A stretch of 64,000 bases of DNA from NCBI RefSeq assembly GCF_017377735.1, contig NZ_JAFVMH010000002.1, positions 744,001 through 808,000 of the forward strand. Direction: 5' to 3'. The position numbers and the translations under genes were made by a program. Positions 53,057 to 61,384 of the stretch are shown here, in pieces; position 1 is the stretch's first letter; each line of letters starts with the position of its first letter. The notes beneath the pieces are model-generated. The model was not told the origin of the DNA and did no database searches. It worked only from the letters and a program-made list of their open reading frames with translations. Source of the stretch: Acetobacter garciniae (GTDB taxonomy: Bacteria; Pseudomonadota; Alphaproteobacteria; Acetobacterales; Acetobacteraceae).

Positions 53057-53465
53057 GGCGCGATATCTCCTGTAAGTTATTGCACGATGAAGCTGCGTTC
53101 TCCGTCAGTAAATATTCATACATCGAAACTATATATACATAAACTTATCGAATAAGTAAACCGGAAATGACTCATTCTATCATTCAATAGGATGTCTTTG
53201 ATATCATGTATGTTTTTGAAAGAATCACGATTGTTTTCTTTTTCGAAAAATTTCCCCAAATATTTTCGGAATACTTGATGTATCGGCGCGGGACGATGCG
53301 GGGCCCTTCCGCCGCGGGCCGGCACCGCAGGACCATAAAAACGCGACCTTGGGGGGACTTGCGCGTTATGGCGAAGGGAACGCCGTATTTTCGCCACCTG
53401 ATATGGGCTATGTTCGGTGTGTTCAATGGTTGGCACTGGCCAGCTATATTTGATGGAGGTCTCGC
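53057..53465. other. AT-rich divergent control region
   Basis: A spacer of 409 bases separates the polyol dehydrogenase from an RcnB-like gene, with several T/A-rich tracts. ACTTAT-CGA-ATAAGT (53143-53157) is a perfect short inverted repeat, and TTTTTCGAAAAA lies at about 53241-53252. No gene is supported. It probably holds the promoters of both flanking genes. Confidence 0.5.
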
Positions 53466-53861
53466 GTGAGAACGAGAGCAATTGCATTGGCCATGGTTGC
53501 GTGCCTCGGTGCGGCACCTTTGACAGCCGCCCTGGCGGACGATCGCGGGGGGCCGGGAGGCCGCGGGGGGCCAGGCGGCCCCGGCGGGCATGGTGGCCCC
53601 GGCTATGGCGGCCCCGGTCGTGGCGGTTACAGGGGTGGTCCCGGCTACGGTGGCCCGGGCTGGAGAGGTGGCCCACCCATGCGGTGGCAGCGCGGCCAGC
53701 GTTACTGGGGCGGCGATCCGTGGATTGACAACTGGCGCGCCTATCCCGGCCTGTATGCGCCGCCTTATGGCTACAGGTGGGTGCGCTCGGGCGATCAGTT
53801 CCTGCTGACGGCCGTGGCGACCGGCATGATCTCGGCCATTATTGCCGGATCCATGCGCTAG
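53466..53861 (+). CDS. RcnB-family periplasmic protein with Gly-rich domain
   Basis: The 131-residue protein has a signal peptide (RAIALAMVACLGAAPLTAALA) and a Gly/Pro/Arg-rich repeat region (GGPGG, GGHGGPGYGGPGRGG; residues about 27-70). A C-terminal RcnB-type domain follows (YPGLYAPPYGYRWVRSGDQFLLTAVATGMISAII). RcnB proteins influence Ni/Co homeostasis in E. coli; most alphaproteobacterial copies are uncharacterised. The GTG at 53466 has GGAGG seven bases upstream. A terminator follows. Confidence 0.78.
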   Translation: MRTRAIALAMVACLGAAPLTAALADDRGGPGGRGGPGGPGGHGGPGYGGPGRGGYRGGPGYGGPGWRGGPPMRWQRGQRYWGGDPWIDNWRAYPGLYAPPYGYRWVRSGDQFLLTAVATGMISAIIAGSMR

Positions 53862-53885
53862 GCTGGCCTGCCCTGCGGCACGAAG

Positions 53886-53919
53886 AACGGGTGGCCCGAA
53901 AGGGCTGCCCGTTTTTTTT
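53886..53919 (+). terminator. RcnB-gene intrinsic terminator
   Basis: AACGGGTGGCCC (53886-53897) pairs with GGGCTGCCCGTT (53902-53913) through ten Watson-Crick and two G-T pairs around a GAAA loop, followed by a run of eight T from 53912. Confidence 0.88.
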
Positions 53920-54017
53920 ATACCCGTTTTTATACCCGCTGGCCTGCATGCCCCAATCTGTTCGTTTCGGGTCTGGTGGTTTATACAGTCGCCACAAGCA
54001 AGGAAGGGGACGAGGGA

Positions 54018-55133
54018 ATGGACGTCAGAGCAGCGGTAGCGTTTGAGGCAGGGAAGCCGTTGGAGATTGAGACGGTGCAGCTTGAAGGCCCGCGTGGGAG
54101 CGAGGTTCTTGTTGAGATCAAGGCGACGGGCCTTTGCCACACGGACAAGTATACGCTCTCGGGCGCGGACCCTGAGGGGCTGTTTCCTGCCATTCTGGGG
54201 CATGAAGGGGCGGGTGTGGTTGTCGAGGTGGGGCCGGATGTGCGGCACCTCAAGCCCGGCGATCATGTGATTCCGCTGTATACGCCCGAGTGCCGGGAGT
54301 GCAAATCGTGCCTGTCGCGCAAGACGAACCTGTGCACGGCCATCCGTGCCACGCAGGGCAAGGGGCTGATGCCCGACGGCACGTCGCGCTTTTCGTTCAA
54401 GGGCCAGCCGATCCACCATTACATGGGCTGTTCGACCTTTGCGAACTACACGGTGCTGCCCGAAATTGCGCTGGCCAAGATCCGGCCCGACGCGCCGTTC
54501 GACAAGGTGTGCTACATCGGCTGCGGCGTGACGACGGGGATCGGTGCGGTGCTGTTCACCGCGAAGGTCGAACCTGGTTCGACGGTGGTGGTGTTCGGCC
54601 TTGGCGGGATCGGCCTGAACGTGATCCAGGGTGCCAGGATGGTTGGGGCCGACAAGATCATCGGCGTGGACATCAACCCCGGGCGTGAGGCGATGGCGCG
54701 GCAGTTCGGGATGACGGATTTCGTGAACCCGCGCGACCTTGGCCCGAACGGGGATATCGTGGGCCATCTTGTGGAACTGACCGGAGGTGGCGCGGACTAC
54801 ACGTTCGAATGCGTGGGCAACCCGACGCTGATGCGCCAGGCGCTGGAATGCGCGCATCGCGGCTGGGGTGTCTCGACGATCATCGGTGTTGCCTCTGCGG
54901 GGCAGGAGATCAGCACGCGTCCGTTCCAGCTGGTGACGGGTCGGCGCTGGATCGGCTCTGCCTTCGGTGGGGCGCGGGGCCGGACGGATGTTCCCAAGAT
55001 TGTGGACTGGTATATGGAGAACCGGATCAACATCGATGACCTGATCACGCACACGCTGCCGCTGGAGCGGATCAATGAAGGGTTCGACATGATGGCGCGC
55101 GGGGAGAGCATTCGCACCGTCGTCGAATACTGA
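54018..55133 (+). CDS. frmA: S-(hydroxymethyl)glutathione dehydrogenase / class III alcohol dehydrogenase
   Basis: This 371-residue zinc-dependent dehydrogenase oxidises S-hydroxymethylglutathione (formaldehyde plus glutathione), and can reduce nitrosoglutathione. Visible are the catalytic zinc ligands ([19 protein letters not shown]), the structural zinc cysteines in [15 protein letters not shown], the NAD loop GLGGIGL and the class III marks GTSRF and [10 protein letters not shown]. Codon use is more regular than its neighbours, with a strong bias for G/C-ending codons, which fits high expression. GAGGGA precedes ATG 54018. The gene stands alone. Confidence 0.92.
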   Translation: MDVRAAVAFEAGKPLEIETVQLEGPRGSEVLVEIKATGLCHTDKYTLSGADPEGLFPAILGHEGAGVVVEVGPDVRHLKPGDHVIPLYTPECRECKSCLSRKTNLCTAIRATQGKGLMPDGTSRFSFKGQPIHHYMGCSTFANYTVLPEIALAKIRPDAPFDKVCYIGCGVTTGIGAVLFTAKVEPGSTVVVFGLGGIGLNVIQGARMVGADKIIGVDINPGREAMARQFGMTDFVNPRDLGPNGDIVGHLVELTGGGADYTFECVGNPTLMRQALECAHRGWGVSTIIGVASAGQEISTRPFQLVTGRRWIGSAFGGARGRTDVPKIVDWYMENRINIDDLITHTLPLERINEGFDMMARGESIRTVVEY

Positions 55134-55142
55134 CCCCACCAC

Positions 55143-55169
55143 CCCGGCCCCCCGGCACAGGGGGCCGGG
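55143..55169. terminator. GC-rich hairpin between convergent frmA-like and arsC-like genes
   Basis: CCCGGCCCCC (55143-55152) and GGGGGCCGGG (55160-55169) form a perfect 10-bp stem with a 7-base loop. There is no T-run, so termination is less certain. Confidence 0.5.
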
Positions 55170-55200
55170 TGCGTGAAGCCCGGCCCGGTCCCGCCCGTCC

Positions 55201-55548
55201 CTACAGCAGGGCGAGCACCGTATCCGCCGGGCGGCAGGCCTTTACCCCCTTGGGGGTGACGACCACAGGACGGTTCAGCAGGGCAGGGTGGGCGGCGATG
55301 GCGTCCAGGATCTGCGTATCCGTCACGTCGGGCTTGTCCAGCCCCAGCTCGGCGCAGAGCTTTTCTTTCGTGCGCAGCAGGTCGCGCGCCCCCAACGGAT
55401 CTTTGCGCGCCAGTTCCGCCAGCGTATCCCTGCTCGGGGGTGTTTTCAGATACAGGATAATATTCGGTTCGATACCGGCGTTGCGTACAAGTTCCAGCAC
55501 CGAGCGGGACGTGCCGCAGGCGGGATTATGGTAGACTGTAACACTCAT
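55201..55548 (-). CDS. arsC: ArsC-type arsenate reductase (glutaredoxin-dependent)
   Basis: This 115-residue thioredoxin-fold protein is of the ArsC family. The active Cys11 is in NPACGTSR, with the downstream Arg set (LLRTKEKL, LLNRPVVVTPKG) found in glutaredoxin-coupled arsenate reductases such as YfgD/ArsC. No arsR, arsB or acr3 is next to it. An inverted repeat surrounds its start codon, suggesting specific control. It is divergent from a SulP transporter. A non-arsenate role cannot be ruled out. Confidence 0.85.
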   Translation of the reverse strand: MSVTVYHNPACGTSRSVLELVRNAGIEPNIILYLKTPPSRDTLAELARKDPLGARDLLRTKEKLCAELGLDKPDVTDTQILDAIAAHPALLNRPVVVTPKGVKACRPADTVLALL

Positions 55549-55587
55549 GCGTATACCCTTTGTAAAATGACAGCAGTGTTACATTTT
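55537..55587. promoter_or_regulatory. Inverted repeats flanking the arsC start codon
   Basis: TGTAACAC (55537-55544) and GTGTTACA (55576-55583) are perfect inverted copies on either side of the arsC start codon at 55548-55546. Overlapping them, AAAATG (55564-55569) and CATTTT (55582-55587) form a second inverted repeat. Binding here would block arsC transcription, so an operator is likely. Confidence 0.45.
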
Positions 55588-55710
55588 GCCTCCTTCTGTC
55601 AAAAGTCCGCGCCGCAACCCGCCTTGGGGAGGCGCGTTACCCGGGGCCTGTTCGGCAATGGCGCGGGCCGGACCGAAGGGGCGCGCAGGCCGCAATGAAA
55701 GCAGGGGCGC

Positions 55711-57387
55711 ATGGGCAGGTTTTTTAACATGCGGCTGAAATGGCCCGCAGGCCTGCGCAAGGACATGCTGGCGGGTTTTTCCCTTGCCTCCATGAACATC
55801 GCGCAGGTCATGGGCTATGCGCGCATCGCCGGAATGCCTGCGATCAGCGGGCTTTATACCGTTCTGCTGCCGCTGGTGGCCTTTGCGATATTCGGGTCTT
55901 CGCGCCATCTGGTGGTGGCGGCGGATTCCGCTACGGCGGCTATTTTTTCCTCCGGCCTGGCAGGCATGGCCCCGGCGGGCAGTGCGCCCTACATGGCGCT
56001 GGTCAGTGTCGTGGCCTTGCTGAATGCGTGCTTCCTGCTGGTGGCGCGGTTGTGCCGGCTGGGTTTCCTGGCCGATTTTCTTTCCCGCACGGTGCTGGTG
56101 GGCTTTCTGGCCGGGGTGGGCGTGCAGGTCAGTATCAGCATGGTGTTCGACATGCTGGGTCTTGTTTCCAATTCGCGTAATGGCGCGCTGCAACTGTTCG
56201 AACTCGGCCATCTCTGGCCCCATGCCCATGGGCTGACACTGGTGCTGTCTGTCGCGGCCTGCGTGGTGCTGCTGGCGGGGCAGAAGCTGCTGCCGCACTG
56301 GCCGGTGGCCCTGCTGGTGGCGGCAACGGGCATTGCCCTTGGCTGGGGCTATGCGCTGCCCGCCCATGGCGTTGCGGTTCTGGGGCCGGTGCAGGGGGGG
56401 CTGCCATCCCTGCGGGTGCCGCTTGTGGGCTGGGACACGCTTTTGGCACTCCTGCCCGTTTCGGCTTCGTGCGTGTTCGTCATTATCGCCCAAAGTGCCG
56501 CGACATCGCGCGCCTATGCCTATCGTTTTGGGGAAAGCGTTGATGAGAACAAGGATATTCTGGGCCTGAGTGCCGCCAACGCCGCAGCGGGGCTGAGCGG
56601 CACCTTCACCGTCAATGGCAGCCCCACCCAGACCGCCATGGCGGTGCAGTCAGGGGCCACAAGCCAGCGCGCGCAGCTTGTCTTTGCGGCGATCACCCTG
56701 TGCGTGCTGCTGTTCCTGACCGGGCCCTTGCAATACCTGCCGCGCTGTATCCTGGCCTCCGTCGTGTTCTGCGTGGCTGTGGGCATGGTGGATGTGGCGG
56801 GCCTCATGCGCATCCGGCGCGAAAGCCCCGGGGAATGCACGCTGGCCCTGGTCACGGCGGCAACGGTGGTCAGTATCGGGGTGGAGCAGGGCATTTTCAT
56901 TGCCATTGCGCTGTCCCTGTTCCGGCATGTGCGCCACAGCTACAAGCCGCATACCCTGGTGCTGCGGCCCGATGCCGCCACAGGTGCGATGGAGGCCGAA
57001 CCCGTGCGCGCGGGCATGCAGACAGAACCGGGGCTGGTGATCTACCGTTTCTGCGCCGATCTGTTCTATGCCAACTGCACGCTTTTTGCGGAAGATATCA
57101 CCCTGCTTGTCAATTCGGCCCCGCAGCCGGTGCATTGCCTGGTGGTGGATTGCAGCGCCATTACCGATATCGACTATTCCGCCGCCGCCGTCGTGCGCGA
57201 TGTGCTGGCCCGGTTGCAGGCGCGACAGGTGCATGTCTTTTTCGGGCGGGTGGCACCTTATGCGCTGGCGGATATGGAACGCCACCGCATTGCCCTGGTC
57301 CTGGGGCGGCAGAATATCTATGCGCAACTGCATGTAGCCATCGCCGCCGCCCGCGCCGCTTATGCGCAAAGACCGCCCACGGCGTAA
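55711..57387 (+). CDS. SulP/SLC26-family anion transporter with STAS domain
   Basis: This 558-residue permease has 10-12 membrane segments (residues about 15-400) including the family marks MNIAQVMGYARIAGMPAISGLYT and SATAAIFSSGLAG. A C-terminal STAS domain follows (residues about 430-550; YRFCADLFYANCTLFAEDI, VVDCSAITDIDYSAAAVVRDVL). Family members carry sulfate, bicarbonate, dicarboxylates or other anions, usually with Na+ or H+. The specificity cannot be read here; neighbours with sulfur themes make sulfate plausible. Confidence 0.88.
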   Translation: MGRFFNMRLKWPAGLRKDMLAGFSLASMNIAQVMGYARIAGMPAISGLYTVLLPLVAFAIFGSSRHLVVAADSATAAIFSSGLAGMAPAGSAPYMALVSVVALLNACFLLVARLCRLGFLADFLSRTVLVGFLAGVGVQVSISMVFDMLGLVSNSRNGALQLFELGHLWPHAHGLTLVLSVAACVVLLAGQKLLPHWPVALLVAATGIALGWGYALPAHGVAVLGPVQGGLPSLRVPLVGWDTLLALLPVSASCVFVIIAQSAATSRAYAYRFGESVDENKDILGLSAANAAAGLSGTFTVNGSPTQTAMAVQSGATSQRAQLVFAAITLCVLLFLTGPLQYLPRCILASVVFCVAVGMVDVAGLMRIRRESPGECTLALVTAATVVSIGVEQGIFIAIALSLFRHVRHSYKPHTLVLRPDAATGAMEAEPVRAGMQTEPGLVIYRFCADLFYANCTLFAEDITLLVNSAPQPVHCLVVDCSAITDIDYSAAAVVRDVLARLQARQVHVFFGRVAPYALADMERHRIALVLGRQNIYAQLHVAIAAARAAYAQRPPTA

Positions 57388-57467
57388 GGGGCCCCATATT
57401 CGCATCCTGACCCGTCGGGGCTTGACGGGCGATCCGCAACGCCGAAGGCGCCGCCTCGCGAAAACGG

Positions 57468-57535
57468 ATAAAGGTTTTTGGTGAAGCTTTTTTCAAAAAG
57501 CTTCAGAGACTGCCACCTTTAAAAAAAGGCTCATG
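57468..57535. repeat. Dispersed branched palindromic repeat, copy 2 (partial)
   Basis: About 68 bases match copy 1 at 25547: the left part is nearly identical (GTTTTTGGTGAAGCTTTTTT and the complete GAAGCTTTTT-TC-AAAAAGCTTC hairpin). The second hairpin is GCCACCTTT with AAAAAGGC. The right outer arm is missing, and the TSUP gene ends 13 bases further on. The partial copy could also help end that gene's transcript. Confidence 0.72.
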
Positions 57536-57547
57536 TGTCCCGCCCTG

Positions 57548-58339
57548 TCAGATATGGCGCAGCCCTTGCCAGATCATGTAGAGGGCCACGGCAAAAATCA
57601 CCCCCGCGAACAGGGTTGTCAGCCGCCCCCGGCTCCCGGCCATGGCGCGGGCGGTGCGGGTGCCGCCAATGCTGCCTGCGGCCCCGCCGGCTACGAACAG
57701 GGCGGCCAGTTCCCAGTCCACATAGCCCGAGGCCATATAGCTGAGCGCCGTGCTGAACCCGAAGGCCGAGACCGCGACCAGTGACGTGCCCACGGCGTTG
57801 AGTATGGGCATGCCGGTCGAAGCCATAAGCCCCGGCACGATCAGGAACCCCCCGCCAATGCCGAAAAAGCCCGAGAGCATGCCCGTTCCGAACCCGTAGC
57901 GCATGACCCGGGCCGCGTTATGGCGGTTCAGATCGGCGCCGGGGGTGCCAGCACTGTTGCGGCCACGCAGCATCAGGATGCCCACCCCGATCATGAGGAC
58001 TGCGAACAGCAGCAAAAGGCGCTTGCCATCCACCGCCTTGCCCAGGCTTGCCCCTATGAACGCCCCCAGCACGCCGCAGGGCGCGAAAACCCCCGCACAG
58101 CGCCATTTGACCGTATGCGTGCTGGCGTGCTGGGCCAGGCCGAACAGGGCGTTGATCGCCACGGCCAGCGCGCTGGTGCCAATGGCCATATGGGGGTTGG
58201 AGACACCCACCACGTAAACCATGAGCGGCACCGCCAGGATGGACCCGCCCCCGCCGATCAGCCCCAGCGTGAAACCGACAAGTGCCCCCGAGAACAGTTC
58301 AAGGCCGATATGAAGCAGGGAAGGGGCAGACAGGACCAA
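57548..58339 (-). CDS. TSUP-family (TauE/SafE) membrane transporter
   Basis: This 263-residue protein of the sulfite/organosulfonate exporter family has about eight membrane segments in two repeats, each with the conserved glycine motif (GFTLGLIGGGGSILAVPLMVY and GMLSGFFGIGGGFLIVPGLMA). The frame starts with TTG at 58339; no ATG is near, and the ribosome-binding site is poor. It lies 56 bases after the MBL-fold gene in the same direction. A sulfite or thiosulfate export role fits the persulfide dioxygenase-like neighbour. Confidence 0.85.
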   Translation of the reverse strand: MVLSAPSLLHIGLELFSGALVGFTLGLIGGGGSILAVPLMVYVVGVSNPHMAIGTSALAVAINALFGLAQHASTHTVKWRCAGVFAPCGVLGAFIGASLGKAVDGKRLLLLFAVLMIGVGILMLRGRNSAGTPGADLNRHNAARVMRYGFGTGMLSGFFGIGGGFLIVPGLMASTGMPILNAVGTSLVAVSAFGFSTALSYMASGYVDWELAALFVAGGAAGSIGGTRTARAMAGSRGRLTTLFAGVIFAVALYMIWQGLRHI

Positions 58340-58395
58340 GGGGGAACCACGCGGATAAGGACGAAGCAGGCGGGAGCGAAAAAGGCAGGACAGGA

Positions 58396-59322
58396 TCAGA
58401 GCGTATTGATGGGGATCTTGATATAGCTGACGCCGTTTTCCTCCGCCTCGGGCAGGTGGCCCGCGCGCATGTTGACCTGCACCGAAGGCATGATGAGGTT
58501 GGGCAGCGACAGCCCGGCATCCCGCTTGGTGCGCATGTCCACGAACGCATCTTCGCTGATACCGTCATGGACATGGACATTGGCCGCGCGTTCGGCGCCG
58601 ATCGTGGTCTCCCACGCATAGCTGTCCCGGCCGGGGGCCTTGTAGTCATGGCACAGGAACAGCCGTGTCGCGGGCGGCAGGCTGAGCAGGCGGCGGATGG
58701 AGCGGTAGAGCATGCGGGCACTGCCGCCGGGAAAATCCGCCCGGGCGGTGCCGTAATCGGGCATGAACAGCGTATCGCCTATAAAGGCGGCATCCCCGAT
58801 GACAAAGGCCATGTCGGCGGGGGTATGGCCGGGCACGTGCAGGGCCGTGGCCCTGAGCGTGCCCAGGCTGAACTGTTCGCCGTCGGTAAACAGGTGGTCG
58901 AACTGCGAACCGTCGCGTGTGAAATGCGTGCCCGCATTGAAAATGGTGCCGAAGGTCTGCTGCACCTGCACGATATCGGCACCAATGCCGATCTGCCCGC
59001 CAAGCTGGCTTTTCAGCCACGGTGCCGCGGACAGGTGATCGGCATGGGCGTGGGTTTCAAGCTGCCAGATGACATCGAGCCTGTTCTCGCGCACATAATC
59101 CACGATCTTCTGCGCGGATGCATAGGACGTGCGGCCCGATGCGGGGTCGTAATCCATGACGCTGTCGATAATGGCGGCGGCACGGGTTGCGGGGTCATGC
59201 ACGACATGCGTTGCGGTGAAGGTTTTCTCGTCAAAGAAACTGTGCACGCAGGGGCGGCCTGCCGGATTGTCCAACATGTCCAGGACCTGGCGTGTGGCGG
59301 CGGCGATGGCAGGATCCGGCAT
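58396..59322 (-). CDS. MBL-fold persulfide-dioxygenase-like (ETHE1/Blh-type) protein
   Basis: This 308-residue metallo-beta-lactamase fold enzyme has THAHADH (His91, His93, Asp95, His96), GHTPADMAFVIGD and FLCHDYKAPGRD. The C-terminal VHVHDGISEDAFVDMRTKRDAGLSLPNLIMPSVQVNMRAGHLP is typical of Blh-like sulfur dioxygenases. Such enzymes oxidise glutathione persulfide to sulfite. Its promoter contains a palindrome shared with the divergent peroxiredoxin-ArsR operon, and the sulfite-type exporter follows. GGAGG is just before ATG 59322. Confidence 0.88.
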   Translation of the reverse strand: MPDPAIAAATRQVLDMLDNPAGRPCVHSFFDEKTFTATHVVHDPATRAAAIIDSVMDYDPASGRTSYASAQKIVDYVRENRLDVIWQLETHAHADHLSAAPWLKSQLGGQIGIGADIVQVQQTFGTIFNAGTHFTRDGSQFDHLFTDGEQFSLGTLRATALHVPGHTPADMAFVIGDAAFIGDTLFMPDYGTARADFPGGSARMLYRSIRRLLSLPPATRLFLCHDYKAPGRDSYAWETTIGAERAANVHVHDGISEDAFVDMRTKRDAGLSLPNLIMPSVQVNMRAGHLPEAEENGVSYIKIPINTL

Positions 59323-59360
59323 GCGGACCTCCTATAATTTATCACTTTCAGTAAGCATGT

Positions 59361-59381
59361 ATATTTATTTTCATTAAATGT
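59361..59381. promoter_or_regulatory. 21-bp palindrome between divergent operons, candidate ArsR operator
   Basis: ATATTTA (59361-59367) and TAAATGT (59375-59381) are inverted copies with one mismatch around a 7-base AT-rich core. It lies between the MBL/TSUP genes and the peroxiredoxin-ArsR genes, the place where a regulator such as the encoded ArsR protein would bind to control both. Confidence 0.55.
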
Positions 59382-59426
59382 GAAACTGTCTTGTGTCAAG
59401 ACTTCGTCCTCGCGTAAAGAAACTTC

Positions 59427-60086
59427 ATGACTGATCACGTGCCCGACCCATGTTCCGCCATGCCGGTGCCCGCATCCCTCAAGATCGGAGATGCCGCACC
59501 CGATTTCGTGGCCCGCACCACGCGCGGCCCACTGACGCTCAGCGCCCTGCGCGGGCAATGGGTGCTGCTGTTTTCGCACCCGGCGGATTTTACCCCCGTC
59601 TGCACCAGCGAATTCATAGCTTTCGCCAAGGCCGCCCCCGCCTTTGCGGCCATGGGCTGCGCGCTGGTCGGGCTTTCGGTCGACAGCCTGCCCGCCCATC
59701 TGGCCTGGGTGGATGCCATTCGCCAGCGCTTTGGCGTGACCATTCCCTTCCCCATTGTCGAAGACCCGTCCCTGGCCATCGCGCGGGCCTATGGCATGCT
59801 GGACATGACGGCGCGCGGCAGTGCCACGGTCAGGGCCGCCTATGTCATCGATCCGCAAGGGCTGATCCAGGCCATTGTCTGGTACCCCATGACCGTCGGC
59901 CGGTCGGTGGCCGAACTGCTGCGCCTGCTGGGAGCTTTGCAGCGGGTCGAGAAGGGGGATGCGCTCGCCCCCGAAGGCTGGCAGCCCGGCGCCCCCGTGG
60001 CCGTGCCCGCCTGCCAGATGCAGGACGCGGTGACGGCGGCCGGCCCCGACTGGTTCATGACCCTGCAACCGGACGCAGCGGAATGA
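59427..60086 (+). CDS. Peroxiredoxin (Prx6-type, AhpC/TSA)
   Basis: This 219-residue thiol peroxidase has the peroxidatic Cys59 in HPADFTPVCTSEF, conserved Thr/Arg support (GLSVDSLPAHLAWVDAI) and the long C-terminal domain of the Prx6/archaeal type (VWYPMTVGRSVAELLRLLGALQ). A second Cys (AVPACQMQDA) lies near residue 202. It probably reduces peroxides or persulfides. Its stop codon overlaps the ArsR start, so the pair is coupled. It faces the MBL-fold gene over about 100 bases. Confidence 0.9.
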   Translation: MTDHVPDPCSAMPVPASLKIGDAAPDFVARTTRGPLTLSALRGQWVLLFSHPADFTPVCTSEFIAFAKAAPAFAAMGCALVGLSVDSLPAHLAWVDAIRQRFGVTIPFPIVEDPSLAIARAYGMLDMTARGSATVRAAYVIDPQGLIQAIVWYPMTVGRSVAELLRLLGALQRVEKGDALAPEGWQPGAPVAVPACQMQDAVTAAGPDWFMTLQPDAAE

Positions 60087-60562
60087 GCGATCTGAGTGTG
60101 GAGGACGCCCGCCAGATCGTCGAGCGCATGAAGCTGTTTGCCCAGCCGCAGCGCCTGCTTATCCTGGACGCGCTGCTCAGCCATGGTCCGCTTTCCGTGG
60201 GGGAGCTTGAAAGCCGCACGGGTATTGGCCAGCCAACGCTCAGCCAGCAGCTTGGCACGCTCCGCCGGGCCGATATCGTCATGCCCCGGCGGGATTCGCG
60301 CACCATCTACTACAGCCTTGCCAGCCCGGATGACGCCTTGCGCGCCCGCGCGCTGATCGGCCTGTTGCACGGTGGCCAGTCCGCACGGGCTGCCTTGCAG
60401 GCCCTGGCGCAGCACGATACGGACGACGATAAGCCCCCCCGCCCGGCCGCGGCGCAGAATGGTGCCCCAGGCCCGACAGCACAGCCCCCCACGCCCTTCC
60501 CCTATGCGGAAGGGGGAGCGCAGTTCGCCCTTGTTCCCGCCCTTATGCGGCGGCGGGGCTGA
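60083..60562 (+). CDS. ArsR-family transcriptional regulator lacking cysteine
   Basis: The 159-residue product has the winged-helix core of ArsR/SmtB repressors (MKLFAQPQRLLILDALLSHG, LESRTGIGQPTLSQQLGTLRRADIV, RRDSRTIYYSLAS) and a poorly ordered Pro/Ala-rich tail of about 50 residues. By context it resembles sulfide regulators such as BigR/SqrR, but no Cys is present anywhere, so disulfide or persulfide sensing of that kind is not possible in this protein. The start overlaps the peroxiredoxin stop (ATGA). tag follows 12 bases later. Confidence 0.85.
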   Translation: MSDLSVEDARQIVERMKLFAQPQRLLILDALLSHGPLSVGELESRTGIGQPTLSQQLGTLRRADIVMPRRDSRTIYYSLASPDDALRARALIGLLHGGQSARAALQALAQHDTDDDKPPRPAAAQNGAPGPTAQPPTPFPYAEGGAQFALVPALMRRRG

Positions 60563-60574
60563 ACGGTTCGTGGC

Positions 60575-61159
60575 ATGACACTCCAGCAGCCGCATGGGGG
60601 CGCAGGCGGTGATGTGTGCCGTTGCAAATGGGCGCAGGCTAACGCGCAGTTGCGCGCCTATCACGATACGGAATGGGGCCAGCCGGTCAGGGACAGCCGC
60701 CAGTTGTGGGAAATGCTGGTGCTCGAGACCTTTCAGGCCGGCCTGTCCTGGAACACGGTCCTGCAAAAGCGCGAGAATTTCAAAAAGGCTTTCGCAGGGT
60801 TTATTCCGCAGAAAGTCGCGTTGTTGACGCCGGAGGATGAAGCCCGTCTGGCGCAGGACGGGGGGATCATCCGTTCGAAAAGCAAGATTGCCGCCACCAT
60901 TGCCAATGCCAGGGCCTGGCTTGCCATGCACGAAGCGGGCGAGGATTTTGCCGATTTCGCCTGGGGCATGGTGCCCGGCGCGCCCATCAGGAACCGCAGC
61001 GGGCAGGTGCTGAGCCAGTCCGCCCAGTCCCGGGCCTTGTCCGCTGCGCTCAAGCAACGGGGTTTTCGCTTTGTCGGCCCGGTTATCGTGTATGCATGGA
61101 TGCAGGCCGTGGGCATGGTGGACGACCACGAGCCCACCTGTTTTCGCTATCAGCCGTAA
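60575..61159 (+). CDS. tag: DNA-3-methyladenine glycosylase I
   Basis: Tag removes 3-methyladenine from alkylated DNA. The 194-residue protein has the zinc-related Cys start (DVCRCKWA), YHDTEWGQPVRD, ETFQAGLSWNTVLQKRENFKKAF and the C-terminal GPVIVYAWMQAVGMVDDHEPTCF with His/Cys zinc ligands. All are standard for the family. It may share a transcript with the peroxiredoxin-ArsR pair. Confidence 0.95.
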   Translation: MTLQQPHGGAGGDVCRCKWAQANAQLRAYHDTEWGQPVRDSRQLWEMLVLETFQAGLSWNTVLQKRENFKKAFAGFIPQKVALLTPEDEARLAQDGGIIRSKSKIAATIANARAWLAMHEAGEDFADFAWGMVPGAPIRNRSGQVLSQSAQSRALSAALKQRGFRFVGPVIVYAWMQAVGMVDDHEPTCFRYQP

Positions 61160-61316
61160 CAGTTGCACAAGAACTCTGTTTTTCAGAAATTGCCGACGGG
61201 GCCCGATGTTTGTGCAGGTCCCTTCAGGGGCAGAGCAGAAGGCTGGCGCGCTGGCGGCACACGGGCGGGGCGCGCGGTGCGAAAGATCGGGGCCACCTCT
61301 GGCACGCCGGGCGGTG

Positions 61317-61339
61317 CTGTCATAAGCTGGGCATGACAG
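61317..61339. promoter_or_regulatory. CTGTCAT/ATGACAG inverted repeat upstream of the HIT gene
   Basis: CTGTCAT (61317-61323) and ATGACAG (61333-61339) are perfect inverted copies with a 9-base spacer, 45 bases before the HIT-family start. The half-site equals the Pho box 7-mer but in opposed rather than tandem orientation, so it is probably not a standard PhoB site. Confidence 0.35.
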
Positions 61340-61384
61340 GAGCATGCGGCCCCGCTGCCGAAATCGTGCGGGCCGGGAGGGGAT

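Noticed and set aside
47540..53465. Genomic island bounded by a repeated tRNA-Val 3' end
   Set aside because: I looked for the tRNA 3' end (TTCAATCC...GCGCCCACCA) downstream and found no second copy within the window, and no integrase gene.
53184..55142. A minus-strand open frame of 652 codons opposite the frmA-like gene
   Set aside because: The plus strand carries the complete zinc dehydrogenase and the RcnB-like gene. The minus translation is Arg/His/Pro-rich without motifs.
55201..57387. Arsenic resistance operon
   Set aside because: Only an ArsC-like protein is present; no arsR, arsB, acr3 or arsH is adjacent, and the divergent gene is a SulP anion transporter.
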